Below, one piece after another: positions 11,482 to 23,500 of a stretch of DNA of 64,000 bases. Source of the stretch: Rugalucina vietnamica (lineage: Eukaryota; Mollusca; Bivalvia; Lucinida; Lucinidae); assembly GCA_964017185.1 (NCBI GenBank), contig OZ024878.1:1952501-2016500 (forward strand). Reading direction: 5' to 3'. Position numbers and translations under genes: made by a program. The notes below the pieces were generated by a model that was not told where the DNA came from, searched no databases, and saw only the letters and a program-made list of their open reading frames with translations. Position 1 is the first letter of the stretch, and every line of letters begins with the position of its first letter.

Positions 11482-12185
11482 ATCCTCTATATCTTCATTA
11501 TTCTGCTGTTTATTGTACCTACCTCTCTGTCGTACTTGCTCCCTTTCGTTCCTGATGAAACTCAGCCTGATGGCTACCTTGTTGGGGAAGAGCTAGTCAT
11601 TCTGCTCTTCTAGTGTGCTGTCTCGGAAAATGTTTTGTTGTGTTTTATGTATTTTCTTTCCCACCCGCTTTCTATGTTGGGACTTTAAATTTAATTGCAT
11701 CGATTCCTGATCCCTCTATTCTTACTGTTCATATTTTCATTCTGCGGACCATTATTGTGCAAAAACATGATCTTCAGGGCAGCCTTGACAATCTGTTCCA
11801 GACACAGTGGGTTCTCCTTGCTATTATTATAAGGTTGTAATATAAAGAACAAAGTACAACAATTACCTGTATATCAAGTATCAATAAATGGAATGCTTTA
11901 TTCATAATATAATCTTATCAAGTGTTTAAAATATCATTTATTAAAACACCATAAAATTATTTTAACATTCAGTTGTTTTTTTTTACAAAATAAAGTGACC
12001 AGAGAAAAATTATTAACATTATAAAAGGTTTACAGACCTTATAAAATCTAAAACATGCAAAATAAATGTGCATATATTTGTTAATGTTCATAAAAATTTA
12101 AATATTGTAATAAAATGAGAAATGTTATGACACAACCGGTTTGTTTATTTGATTTTTTGATTTGGTGTTTTACATTCTCAACTAT
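11482..12185. other. no gene seen
   Basis: AT-rich intergenic sequence without a supportable feature. Confidence 0.5.
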
Positions 12186-12189
12186 AACT

Positions 12190-12424
12190 GAGCCGCGACG
12201 CGAGAAAACCGGTCTTCGGGGTTTCCGACCACGTCCGACACAAATCGGCCTGTACAAGCTCAGAAAAGAGCTAGAAGCTTGCAATTTCGGATTTAAGTAG
12301 AAGAGGAATTGTACTATCCGAGTAGCGAAAACAAAGACGCTGATCAGCTTCGCGGTTACCGCGAAGCTGATCTGCGCCTTTGTTTTCGCCTAGGCAAAAA
12401 TCCGGTTTTCTCACGATGCGGCTC
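12190..12424 (+). mobile_element. family A MITE, copy 3, intact 235 bp
   Basis: Bounded by GAGCC and GGCTC and flanked by the direct duplication AACT at 12,186-12,189 and 12,425-12,428. Outer inverted repeat of about 23 bp (GAGCCGCGACGCGAGAAAAC side). The inner palindrome runs from GCGAAAACAAAGACGC to GCGCCTTTGTTTTCGCC around the centre GCGGTTACCGC. Same length as the copy at 34,428. Confidence 0.95.
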
Positions 12425-12494
12425 AACTAAAGCTATATTGAGATGAGACCTGGGTTTGATGTCTTATCCAAGGACTGAATAAGCCCAAAATTCA

Positions 12495-13005
12495 TCAGGA
12501 AAACATGTCCATGAAAAGTATACCCCCTTGAACCCCACTGTTATAAAGTCATTACAAAAACTTGCCCATGCAAAATACGAAGATTTTTACAGTTGTAAAA
12601 ATTGAAAATTTTCAATGGGAGATTTGTGATATTTTTCTTATTTTCGGCGATGCGATTCTAACGAGTACCCACAATCTATGTTTCCAGCAAAAATAAGAAA
12701 AATAGGTATACCCTGCTTACCCCAGTTTTACTATATAAAAGTGGGGTTCAGGAGGGTATACTTCACACAGACATGTTTTCGTGATGGAAACTGGGGTTTG
12801 AAGGGATATACCTATTTTTCATATTTTTGCTCCAAAACACATTGTGAGTACATGTACCCACAATCTATGTTTTACCCACAATCTATGTTTTGAGCAAAAA
12901 TAAGAAAAATATCAAATTTTTTCTAGTGCACTTTTCATTTTTACGACCAAAAAATTTTCTGTATATTGCATGGGCATGTTTTCATAACGGAACCCAAAAC
13001 CCCTG
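12495..13005. mobile_element. family B foldback elements, clustered or nested copies
   Basis: The block holds several phrases typical of family B: GCCCATGCAAAATAC, GAGTACCCACAATCTATG, GCAAAAATAAGAAAAATAGG, GTGGGGTTCAGGAGGGTATA and ACATGTTTTC. They occur in both orientations and in more than one copy, which suggests two overlapping or nested insertions. Confidence 0.65.
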
Positions 13006-13110
13006 CTTCCTAGGTTTGTGACTAAATCAATACACCATGGAGGCATCTATGGTCTGTATATGTGTTAAAACAACAACAAAAGAATGTATCATTCATACAT
13101 GTTTTTAACT

Positions 13111-13347
13111 GAGCCGCCACACCAGAAAACCAACAATCTGCATATGTGAAAACAATGACACAGATCAGTTGTGCAAGTTGTGCAGTAACTGCAGAGCTGA
13201 TCAGTACCTTTGATTTTGCTACTCAGACAGTACAATTCCTCTTCTGCCGAAATTTCAAGTCTCTAGCCTGTTTCTGTGACTGTATAAGCCAATTTGAGTA
13301 GGACCTGTTCGGAATCCCACATTTTTGGTTTTCTGATGTGATGGCTT
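13111..13347 (-). mobile_element. family A MITE, copy 4
   Basis: GAGCCGCCACACCAGAAAACC to GATGGCTT, with AACT at the left flank and GACT at the right. The internal order (hairpin first, then TAGTACAATTCCTCTTC and TTCAAGTCTCTAGCC) shows the reverse orientation relative to copy 3. Confidence 0.85.
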
Positions 13348-14052
13348 GACTATGATAGAAGATGTTAAGGTAGAAGGTAAGCAAATACCACAAAACTTTC
13401 TAAAATAATGAAAATTGCAACAACCGCCTTGCGTAAAACATTGTCAAAAGTCCTGAATGTATGTTTTTTTCAATGTTTGTCAAAACACTGAATGACATCA
13501 CAAACAAATGTAACTTTGAGGAGCTATGAAACACAATATGATAATGTGTTAAGGGCTATTCCAGGAAAAATTACATGGGGGGGGGGGGGGGGCGGAACTG
13601 AACTTTTTTTTAGGGGGACCACCCATCTAACTTTAATTTTTTTATGGGTACCACCACTAAAATTGAAATTCCAATAAACCCCCCCACCCAGAAATTTTTA
13701 AATTTAACCCCCCCACCCAGAAATTTTTAATACTTGTTCGACGGAAAATTTCTCCATCACGTTTTTATCAGCGGAAACGGAAGTACAACGTTGAACTTGA
13801 TTTTGCGATCAGAGGAAATCAGAGTCGTTTCGGCCGGAAGATGGTCAAATAAACGCTGCCTCGTAAATGTAATGTTAATAAAGTATAAAGTTAGAAAAGA
13901 ACTCAAGAAGATACGTATATACTACGGTGACCCTATCAAGGGTGGAACCCCTTTATACAGATACAGATACAGGTCAAAACCGCCCAAAAATAAAACGGCT
14001 CGTGTTCTATCTAGCTGCCAGTACTTCTTAACCTCCGAACTTTCAGAAGTGA

Positions 14053-14217
14053 CAGAGGCGGATGCAGGATTTCTCAAGAGGGGGTTCAAATGTAGAAAAG
14101 GGGGTTCATTTGCCTAATTTCACCCAAAATCCATTGAAATTCCTTCTGAACATGAAATAATTTGGGTCAAGAGGGGGGCTCGAGCGAACCCCTTGAACCC
14201 CTCTAAATCCGCCACTG
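14053..14217. mobile_element. CAG-ended MITE, 165 bp, 5-bp duplication AGTGA
   Basis: CAGAGGCGGATGCAGGATTT at the left is matched by AAATCCGCCACTG at the right. The direct duplication AGTGA lies at 14,048-14,052 and 14,218-14,222. Ends and duplication length resemble the 5,469 element, suggesting a hAT-like group with 5-bp duplications. Confidence 0.7.
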
Positions 14218-14289
14218 AGTGACTACAGTATACCAAGTACTGAAGGGGGTTAGTTGAAGTAAAAGAAAAGAGTTTATACAGTGCGAGTA

Positions 14290-14830
14290 GAGGTGTTAGT
14301 ACAGTATAGTTAAAAGATAAAAACAGATGCTTGAGATTAGGGGGAAATCATCACTGAACTGTGCCACGGTGGGTAACATGACTGGCGAGGTAGGGCATTC
14401 CAATGTGTGACAGTTCGTGGAAAAAAGGAAAAGGGCCTTTGTAGTAGTTTTTGAAGTGGTAATCAAGCTGTATGCCAAAGGATGGTTATGTCTGGAGTCT
14501 CTTCTGATATGTGGGACAAGATAATCACTTACTGGTATGGCAACAAGGTCATAAGTGACCTTGTATAGCATTATGAGACGACTATCAATGCGTCTTTGAG
14601 CCAATGGACGCCATTGAAGGTCTTTGAGCATAGCAGTGACACTCGGGTAGCCCACCTAGTAGCTCTACGCTGCACGGATTCTAACTTATTGATGGAGGTT
14701 GCTGTATGAGGTGTCCACACAATGGAGGCGTATTCCAGCTGTGGTCTCAGGAGTGTTTTGTAGGCTGTAGACTTAATGTTGTGAACCACTGCAGAAGCTG
14801 AGGGTGAGGTTAGAGCTCTGTAAAACTAGT
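14290..14830 (-). mobile_element. LINE fragment, C-terminal reverse-transcriptase region
   Basis: The minus-strand translation reads AYKTLLRPQLEYASIVWTP, then KLESVQRRATRW, then LQWRPLAQRRIDSRLIMLYK. These are the thumb and post-RT motifs of Jockey/CR1-type LINEs. The two halves lie in different frames near 14,640-14,660, so a small indel has broken the fragment. The 5' part of the element is missing. It sits inside the possible 13.5-18.8 kb nest. Confidence 0.75.
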
Positions 14831-15171
14831 TTAAGCCCGCCAGTAATTTTATATTACTGATCGTTCCAAGGCGATACTTCTGTGGTGGTTCTCATTGTTT
14901 TATGTATTGGTGTTTTCCATGCTATAATGGAAACTGACCATCAAATTTCTCATCTCGGAAGGACCGTACAACAGGGAGATGTTCTATACTCAATACTTTA
15001 TTCAATAAATTTCAACGATTTTGAAGCAAACATTTTCCGATCTCGGCGATAACGGCAAAACGACATGGATTCCATGGATAGAAATAAGTTGTTACAAAAT
15101 CCTGTTAGCAACAGTATAAACACATAAACACGGTTCACCTTTGTATCCGTTTATGGGGTTGCAGTATTCAA

Positions 15172-16331
15172 ACTAGAAAAAGTGCCTTGAGAGGCACGTA
15201 TACCCCCGGCTGGTAGCCACCAAGCCCCCTTCCCTACCCCGGTTGGTAGCCAGCACCCTTCCCTACCCCCTACCTAAACAGCCCGGCACATGCTCACCCC
15301 TGACATTGAACCTCACATTACCAATAAAAGACAGTACCCTTATCAAGTACATTTTAGAAATAAGCAGCGTTACGTACTTTGCATACAAACATGGGGAAGT
15401 GTAGTTTTAGAATGACATATCTATTTTAGAGCGGTATACAGAGCTGACGTGTATACCCAATCTAGGACATAAGCACGGACATTGTGGGTCAGGTCCTCAG
15501 TCCTAGATTGAAATGAAAGTAGAATGTCATTCTTAAAAAAAAAAAGTCCTACCACCCCCACCCCCATGCATGGACCCTTGGGTCTAGCCCTTATGTGGTA
15601 CCTATGTTGTGTTGTAAGCATGAACATTTTCTGACACATGGTTGTCAAGATATAGACATACAGAATATTAATCTTGGTGACTATTCTATCTTATAAATGT
15701 GTCCTAGATTTTGACCTCCAGCCCCACCCCTGGAGTTTGGTGCCATGGAATTTAATTCAACCCTAAAGGGTATCTGTGATCCACACAGGAATACATTCCT
15801 ATAAGTATTTGTTAAGATATGAACTTAGAGATGAAAAAACACTATGTAAATAGCACATTTTCAAGGTGACCTAGATTTTGACCTCTAGCCCCACCCCCGG
15901 GCATGGACCGAGGGTCCGAACACACAGAAACAAAGCAAACCATATATGGTACCTATGGTTAAAATATGAATGGTTTCTGATCATTGGTTCATGAGATATA
16001 CACCACCAGAGAAACTTAAACCAAAACTTTGATCCAAATTAAAGGTGACCTAGATTTTGACCTCCTGCCCCACCCCCGGGCATGGACCCAGGGTCCGAAC
16101 ACACAGAAACAAAGCAAACCCTATAGGGTACCTATGGTTAAAATATGAATGGTTTTTGATCATTGGATCATGAGATATACACCACCAGAGAAACTTTAAC
16201 AAAAACTTTGACATAAATTCCACGAACGTTCCGGAATAACGAACGAACTAACGAACGAACAAACGAACATACGAACGGACGAACGGAAAAGCGAAAACTA
16301 TATACCCGTCGGCATAAATGCCGGGGGTATA
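15172..16331 (-). mobile_element. hairpin/microsatellite/array element T1, Helentron-like
   Basis: Read on the minus strand, it starts with a hairpin (TATACCCCCGG...CCGACGGGTATA, 16,301-16,331). A CGTT-type microsatellite follows at 16,225-16,285, then about three or four units of some 160-175 bp (GACCTAGATTTTGACCTC on the plus strand), and then an inverted copy of the first end (TATACCCCCGGC, 15,199). The 3' end is a perfect hairpin GTGCCTCTCAAGGCAC, five T and CTAGT (plus positions 15,172-15,197). A terminal hairpin followed by CTRRT is the hallmark of Helitron 3' ends. Non-coding. Confidence 0.7.
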
Positions 16332-17210
16332 ATAAACTAAGACAATGGTTTCCAGGAAAATGGGATTGGTCCTCAATTGTCCTGGAAGAACCCTTGTCTG
16401 TTTCATCAAAATACCAAGAGGATGCTGGTCTGCAAATGCCTGAACCATACCATGACCATAGAGCATTTGCGAATGGCGGAGGCGCAAGCACCCCTATCTA
16501 CCATCCTGACCAACATCATATTCTCCAGACACAAATACTGGGATATCGGCAAACTCGAGGACTTCTGGTGATAACAGATACACACTTAATAGTGAATAAA
16601 GTGAACACTTAATATAGTCCCATTAAATGAGACTTCACAATTCAATTATTATCATTCACATTTTTATTTTACGTTTTCATTGGTCATTTTCTTTTTATAT
16701 TTATGTTTATGTTATCTGGCTGAATTGACAATATCCGATGAAGAAAAAAATGAATGCGAACTCAAAAAATTGGAGTAACTTAATAGTGAATAAAGTGACA
16801 TTTCATTCCCCGGTGTAGCTGCTCTGTTGCCTCTGTTTTAACCTAGATCCATGTCGTATTTGTAAAAATGGAATGCATGCTTTTTGATACCAAGATAGAA
16901 AATTATTGTTTTCAAAATTCCGTTATTGTCACTATTTGACAGAAAGTTATCAAAAGTTAAGCATGTGATCTATTTCGCAAAGGACTAAATCAACCAACTG
17001 AGCAACGTTTGCAGTCATTTAAAATCAGGGGTGATAAAATGGTTCTGAGACTCAGAGACCAATAAAGCAACTTTTTTTTGTTTTTCCTTTTTTTTGTTCT
17101 TCTTGATTGGCACTGTGTCTTAGAAAGGCTTCCACTTTAATTAACAGGTGTGAGTATAATTAATTATCAAAACAAGCTGTGGTCTTTGAAGTGCACAATC
17201 AATTACACTT
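16332..17210. other. no gene seen
   Basis: A TTAATAGTGAATAAAGTG phrase is repeated near 16,587 and 16,779. Otherwise no supportable feature. Confidence 0.5.
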
Positions 17211-18312
17211 CAGACCCGTTATAACCCGCTGGTCGGGGTCCACAAGTCGCATGCGCGTTATAGGTGAGGCGCGTAATGCAAATCTAATGAGTCGGACCAG
17301 GCTGATCGCAGTTTCTGTAGTGTATTGGTGGGTGGGGAACCTATACGACGTGTGTATTGGCTTAACCGAGCTTGGCGGTTTATCGCAGAGTCCTTGTAAA
17401 ATGGAATAAACAAAAGTGAAGTAATGCGTGTTCCACAGATTTATCAGTTAAAAACGATCGACAATGATAACATTTGTTTATTTACAACGTACGATTTTAT
17501 GTGAAAAGAGCGTCCATGACACCGCGCTTATGTTGCTGTTGTATTGTAGAGTTCCGCCTTTGACTTATTGGCGCACCCGGATATTTAACGCGGACAAGTC
17601 TTTTGCCGATACCGTATTTACAGTTATTTTAATTCGCCTTTCTTAATTAAATTTTCTGATTGGATAGAATTATACAAGATATAGGTGTCCCAATGCTAAG
17701 ACAATCGTTGGTTTGTGTCGCCGTCGAAAATGAGCAACGTTGCGTAACAGGTGTCATCAATAGCCTACAGCAACCTGTGTTTACGGTCTTGTTACGGTCT
17801 ATCGATAATCCCCTAGCTCGTTGGGCTTATTTTCACAACTTTTATGGCTTATCTTAAGAAAACAATGTGTCATCCACGCTTCGCAAACGGTGGATTGTGT
17901 AAGTCTAAAAATTACTGACATGGCAATTATCACTCTTGAATATACACGCAGCCGACACGGTTCGTTAACACATTATGCTTTCTATTAGAAAACCTGTTCT
18001 TTCAGTTTTAAATATGCAAAAGATAATTAACATTAATTGTTCTCAATGTATAATATAGAGAAACTGTTAGTAAATAGCACCTTGGCAAACGCCTGACAAC
18101 TGCTGAACCTTGTTATATTCCCTGCAAACGATCTTTTTAACAGTGAATTCATCCGCACATATACAATAAAGGAATATATAAGGGTAAAACGGCGCCTTCG
18201 CATCGCCACGATTTTTTTTTCTCAAAAGTGGGTGGGCGAAATTTTGGGATCCAAGGTGCCCTCGCATTATATCCAACACCGCGTTAATTCAAGGCGCGGT
18301 ATAGCGGGTCTG
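17211..18312. mobile_element. transposon with CAGACCCGYTATA termini
   Basis: CAGACCCGTTATAACCCGC at the left is matched by the inverse of CAGACCCGCTATACCGCGCC at the right. GCGCGTTATA-like motifs recur near the left end (17,245-17,270) and CCGCGTTAATT near the right. There is no clear target duplication and no transposase frame. The CGTTATACCGC-like ends recall pogo/Tigger-type mariner elements, but that is a guess. Confidence 0.45.
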
Positions 18313-18349
18313 TCCTGTATTGGCTAATTAATTGAATCATGCGTTTGCA

Positions 18350-18392
18350 AGCCACCCATCCAGCCATCCATCCACCATCCATCCATCGACTT
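18350..18392. repeat. (CATC)n microsatellite
   Basis: Imperfect run of CATC/CATCCA units. Confidence 0.7.
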
Positions 18393-18785
18393 ACCTTCTA
18401 AGGGCGAAACGACCCACCCCTAAAACAAGGGGTAAACGACCCGGGAAGAAACGACTGGGATTCCAAAAAAATCGGTAAACCGTAACGCCGTTCGGCGCGG
18501 AACAAACAAACAAACACTCCACATTGTTTACCTTTAATACAAAATACAAACGAAGTCGTTTTCGGGAATAAAAACCTGCGATTTAACGTGAAAATGAGTT
18601 TATTTGTGGCTTAACTGACCCACCAGAAATAAATCCATCTCGGATTTAACCCTACCACCCAGGAATTTGAAATATCAACGACCCCGACGACCAAGGAAAC
18701 TGAAACTGTCTGAACACCGACCACCACGATGAAAAAAATTCGGTTCAGTTCCGTGTCTCCCAGGTAAATTTTCCTGGAAAAGCCC

Positions 18786-19185
18786 TAAGAAGATAATCAG
18801 TATAATACTAAATCAATTGATATTTCCATGATATCCATATCAATCAAGCCTGCCCAGATTTTTAATGGTAAGGATAATTGACCAACCATGCAAGGGTTTA
18901 GCCATTTTAACATTAAAATTCAAACAAACAATACACATAACATCAAAAGATATGTCATCTAAATGAATACCTATGCCTAACAATGCAACTGCATTTGAAG
19001 TCATCATTAACATAATTTGGTTGGTGATATGAAGTTTAACATCCTACTCAACAGCTTAAGTCATACGGAGGTCAGACCCTAATTTAAATTTGCATCTGAA
19101 GATCAAACACATGACCCCTAAATTACAAGGCAAGTGGCTTAACCACTATGTCACGGAGACTTTCTTTTCTACATGCTCATTCTTA
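18786..19185. other. no gene seen
   Basis: Intergenic AT-rich sequence without a supportable feature. Confidence 0.5.
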
Positions 19186-19411
19186 CCCCATGGTTATAAA
19201 ACTGTTTTCATGCTCAGCTCAGTTGAGACGAAAATTTATTCTGCTAATAAATGTTAAAATGCCAACAACATTTATTAGCAGGATAAATTACAGGCTTTGA
19301 TGATCTATACATGAAATATCAATTTATTTGGGCTATTTCCTCACTAATGAGCAGTTGAAATTTCATGCTCAGCTGAGTTGAGATTGAAAAAAAAAAATTA
19401 TAACCTTGGGG
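19186..19411 (+). mobile_element. family D foldback MITE
   Basis: Ends are CCCATGGTTATAAAA-like and TTATAACCTTGGGG. Inside is a palindrome (TTATTCTGCTAATAAATG to CATTTATTAGCAGGATAAA) and paired copies of CATGCTCAGCTCAGTTGAG. It matches the copy at 36,606. Confidence 0.7.
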
Positions 19412-19592
19412 CTACACATGTATTATGTACCAAAACAGTATATCACAAACAAACTAGAATATTACAAATCACCAATGGAATGGAATGCTATGTACAAGAA
19501 TTGAAAATAATTTCAAAATATGGGCCAGCCATCATTAAAATGTCACGAAACTTATAAAAAGATTTATCACATTAAACTAAGAACACTAAAAT

Positions 19593-19827
19593 GAGCTACC
19601 GCACCAGAAAACCAGCAATCTGCATATGTGAAAACAAAGATGCAAATCAGCTGTGCAGTCACTGCACAGCTGATCAGTATGTTTGTTTTTGCTACTAGGA
19701 TAGTACAATATCTCATCTTTTTAAATTCAAAATTTCAAGCTTCTAGCCTTTTTCTGGGACTGTACAGTCCGGATTGTGGTTGATCTGATTGGAGACACAG
19801 ATTGTTGGTTTTCTTATGCGATGGCTG
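19593..19827 (-). mobile_element. family A MITE, copy 5
   Basis: GAGCTACCGCACCAGAAAACC to GCGATGGCTG, with AAAT directly duplicated at 19,589-19,592 and 19,828-19,831. The internal hairpin TGCAGTCACTGCA replaces the usual GC-rich centre. 235 bp. Confidence 0.85.
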
Positions 19828-20335
19828 AAATGCAGTACGGTGGTCCAAAGATTGATCACCATTACAGGCATACTGTAAATTCAGAATTGTTTGCGAGAAC
19901 TTACTTTTAGCTACTACTTGCGAATTTGCTGCCTTGCAAATTCAAAGTTCTCCCTAATATAGAGTTATCATTTAGCTTTAAAGACTTTATGAGTACTCGC
20001 TTGCAAAATCAAGAACTCACTAAAATTTTGGAAATAGAAAATTCGCGAAATAAAAGTCACTTGAACATTTCCGAACATACAGTATTAATTCAGGGAAGGA
20101 ATACTTTTCCCCTTGTCAAGAAGAAATATATTAATCATTTATGAAAGAATGGGCATCAATTACAGGTAAACTGCCCCCCAAAAGGTTTTCTATAGAACAA
20201 TATAGTATTGTAACTGATCCACAAAAAGACCTAAAATTAACAAAAAGGAGTTCCATAATTATATGAACACAGTTGTTTATCAAATACGCCTGTGCTACAA
20301 CTAGCAGTAAACAGCACAGCACAATGTGACTCATG

Positions 20336-20399
20336 TCTTTAATCTTACAAAACTGGCAGGGAATCCCACCAATCATTGTGTGTGTCTGTCCTAGTCGAA
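20336..20399 (-). pseudogene. partial duplicate of SH3YL1 exon 8
   Basis: On the minus strand, AGGACAGACACACAATGATTG, then TGGTGGGATTCCC, then TTTTGTAAGATTAAAGAC copy the terminal exon 20 bp downstream of its stop. The stretch coding for the WEGRLRGKVGI part is missing and the frame is broken by a stop. It would lie in the 3' UTR or just past the gene. Confidence 0.7.
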
Positions 20400-20418
20400 G
20401 TTCCTATTACAACAACAA

Positions 20419-20531
20419 TTAAGTCTTTAATCTAACAAAATTCGCTGGGAATATCCCAACTTTTCCTCTCAGTCTCCCCTCCCACCAGTCATTCTGTGTG
20501 TCTGTCCTAGTTGTGACCACGATCTCATCCC
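20419..20531 (-). CDS. SH3YL1: SH3YL1 exon 8 (C-terminal half of SH3, stop)
   Basis: It follows TTTGCAG and encodes GDEIVVTTRTDTQNDWWEG, then RLRGKVGIFPANFVRLKT and TAA. It holds the conserved WW of the peptide-binding groove and the ALYDY-distal FPANFV strand. Phase matches exon 7. Confidence 0.92.
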
Positions 20532-23500
20532 CTGCAAACATAAGAGCAAATAGTATTGTTTATGTTTTGTGTCCAACTACATTACAAAAAAATGCCCATG
20601 CAATAAACAGATTTTTTTTCAGCTCTAAATATTGAAAATTTTGTCAGAAATTTTTTGATATTTCTCTTATTTTGTCAGAAATTTTTTGATATTTCTCTTA
20701 TTTTTTCCTAAAACATAGATTGTGGGTACACGTTAGAACCGCCACGCCGAGGTGGTTCTAACAAGTACTCACAATCTATGTTTTGGACCAAAAATAAGAA
20801 AAATATGTATACCCCTGCATACCCCAGTTTTACCATATAAAAATGGGTTTAAGGGGGTATTCATTGCACGGACATGTTTTCTTGATGAAATATCTAAAGT
20901 CATAATGAAGATGGGACCTAGGTTTAAAGTCTCATTTAAACATTAGGAGAAGTCCTGTTTCAAACTCACAACCATGGTTTACAAGGTGAGTCACTTAATC
21001 CCTATGGCAGATAGGTTTCTAGCAAATGGAATGTGTTACAGGATAATATTTGAGCCACATTGTGAGAAAATCAGATTTTTGCCTGGACAAAAACAGAGGC
21101 GCAGATCAGCTTCGCAGTATTTGCAAAGCTGATAAGCTCCTTTGTTTTTGCTACACAGACAGTACAATTCGTATTCTTTCTAAATCCGAAATTTCAAGTC
21201 CGTAGCCATCTTCTACAGCTGCACAGGCCAGCTTGTGTCAGACCTAGTTGGAAACCCTGAAGACCGATTTTCTCATGTCGCAGCTCATTTAATCAAAGTG
21301 CACAATATCTCTGGAAATTTTAAAAAAGATCATGGAAAATGCAACTTTTTTTTCAGTGCATTCATACATGTGATGAGTTTGAAATGGGCATCAGGGAGAC
21401 TTTTCCGTCATTTCAGGGAGATTTTTGAACCACAGGACCAATGGTCCTGTAAACGCTCACCTGAGATCTGCTGCATATACCAATAAACATGTTTGAATAT
21501 TATGGTATTTAACTCCAGTGCAGGGGCAGATGAAGCCCTTGGGCCATTTTCTTTCTTCAGACAATATTCTGTCCATTTGCCAATTTCCTGCTGGCTTTTC
21601 CCTTCAAATGACATTTTAACAGTTTTCCCAATACAAATGCATAGGCAACCCATGTTGATCTTGCCATAAACTTGGTCAAGGTCATCACAGGGTCTTGATC
21701 TATATATACATTGGAGTACTTTAACCATCGATGCTTCACGTCAAGTTTCCTTGAAATCAGTTTATTGGTTTCAGAGAAGAAGAATTTTGATGGGTTTTTA
21801 CCATGTATTGGCATGGCGACCATCTTTGTCATGTGACCTAGATTATTTAGATACACATTGATTCCCCAATTTTATAGATGCATCACATAAAATTTGGCTT
21901 TGATTGGCCAAGCGGTTCAGAGGAGAAGACGGTTGAATATTATGGAAATATACATGTATATTGCCCCGGGGTGGGGGCACATGAGCCCCTGGGGTCCAAT
22001 TTTTTTCAGAATCATTAATATTCAGTCCTACTGCCCATTTCCTGCAAGACTTTCACTTTAAATGACATTTTTAAAAGTTTTCCCCATTCAAATGCATTGG
22101 CGACCTATGTTGACCTTGCCGTAAAATAGGTGAAGGTCATCACAGGGTCATGATTTATATATACATTGTAGTGCTTGAGCCATCAATGCTTCATGCCAAG
22201 TTTCGTTGAAATCGATCAACCGGTTCTGGAGAAGAAGATTTTTGAAGGGTTTTTACCATATATGGGCATGGCGGCCATCTTGGTCATGTGACCTGGATTT
22301 TTTATCTACATATTTGTTACCCCTTCCTATTAATGCTTCACATAAAATTTGGCTTTGATTGGCCAAGTGGTTTCAGAGGAGAAGACGTTTGAATATTATG
22401 AAGATATACATGTATATTGCCCCGTGGTGGGGGCACATGAGCCCCTGGGGTCCAATTTTTTTCGGAATCATTAATTTTCAGTCCTACTGCCCATTTCCTG
22501 CAAGACTTTCACTTTAAATGACATTTTAAAAGTTTTCCCCATTCAAATGCATTGGCGACCTATGTTGACCTTGCCGTAAAATAGGTCAAGGTCATCATAG
22601 GGTCATGATTTATATACACATTGTAGTGCTTGAGCCATCGATGCTTCATGCCAAGTTTCGTTGAAATCGGTCAACCAGTTCTGGAGAAGAAGATTTTTGA
22701 AGGGTTTTTACCATATATGGGCATGGCGGCCATCTTGGTCATGTGACCTGGATTTTTTATCTACATATTTGTTACCCCTTCCTATTAATGCTTCACATAA
22801 AATTTGGCTTAGGATTGGCCAAGTGGTTTCAGAAGAGAAGACGTTTGAATATTATGGAGATATACAGATATATTGCCCTGGGGTGGGGGCACATGAGCCC
22901 CTGGGGTCCAATTTTTTTCAGAATCATTAATTTTCAGTCCTACTGCCCATTTCCTGCAAGACTTTCACTTTAAATAACATTTTAAAAGTTTTCCCCATTC
23001 AAATGCATTGGCGACCTATGTTGACCTTGCCGTAAAATAGGTCAAGGTCACCGCAAGGTCATGATTTATATAAACATTGTAGTACTTGAGCCATCAATGC
23101 TTCATGCCAAGTTTCGTTGAAATCGGTCCAGTGGTTCCGGAGAGGAAGATTTTTGAAGGGTTTTTACCATATATGGGCATGGCGGCCATCTTGGTCATGT
23201 GACCTGGATTATTTATATACACATTGGTTCCCCCTTCCCATAGATGCTTCATGTAAAATTTGGCTTTGATTGGCCAAGCTGTTTCAGAGAAGAAGATCTT
23301 TGAAAATGGTGGACGACGGACGGACGGACGCCGGACGACGGACGGACGCCGGAGCATGGGTATACTATAAGCTCACCTTGTGAGCCTGACGGCTCAGGTG
23401 AGCTAAAAATGTATAGAATATATAGGAAAATTCTTGGTTCCTTTCAGGGAGATTTTGAATTTTTTGAAAAAGTACATTTTAGACAAATTTTGCCACTCAT

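Larger units (their letters stand above)
13553..18785. mobile_element. possible 5.2 kb transposon nest with GGGC termini and TAA flanks
   Basis: GGGCTATTCCAGGAAAAATT at the left is matched by the inverse of GGGCTTTTCCAGGAAAATTT at the right. The similarity continues inwards for about 50 bp, including CGGAACTGAAC on both sides. TAA lies at both outer edges. Both ends also carry a CCACCCAG(A/G)AATTT phrase in the same direction, as expected if one element was split by later insertions. GGGC ends with TAA duplications suggest a PIF/Harbinger-like group. Two separate copies in opposite orientation remain possible. Confidence 0.35.
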
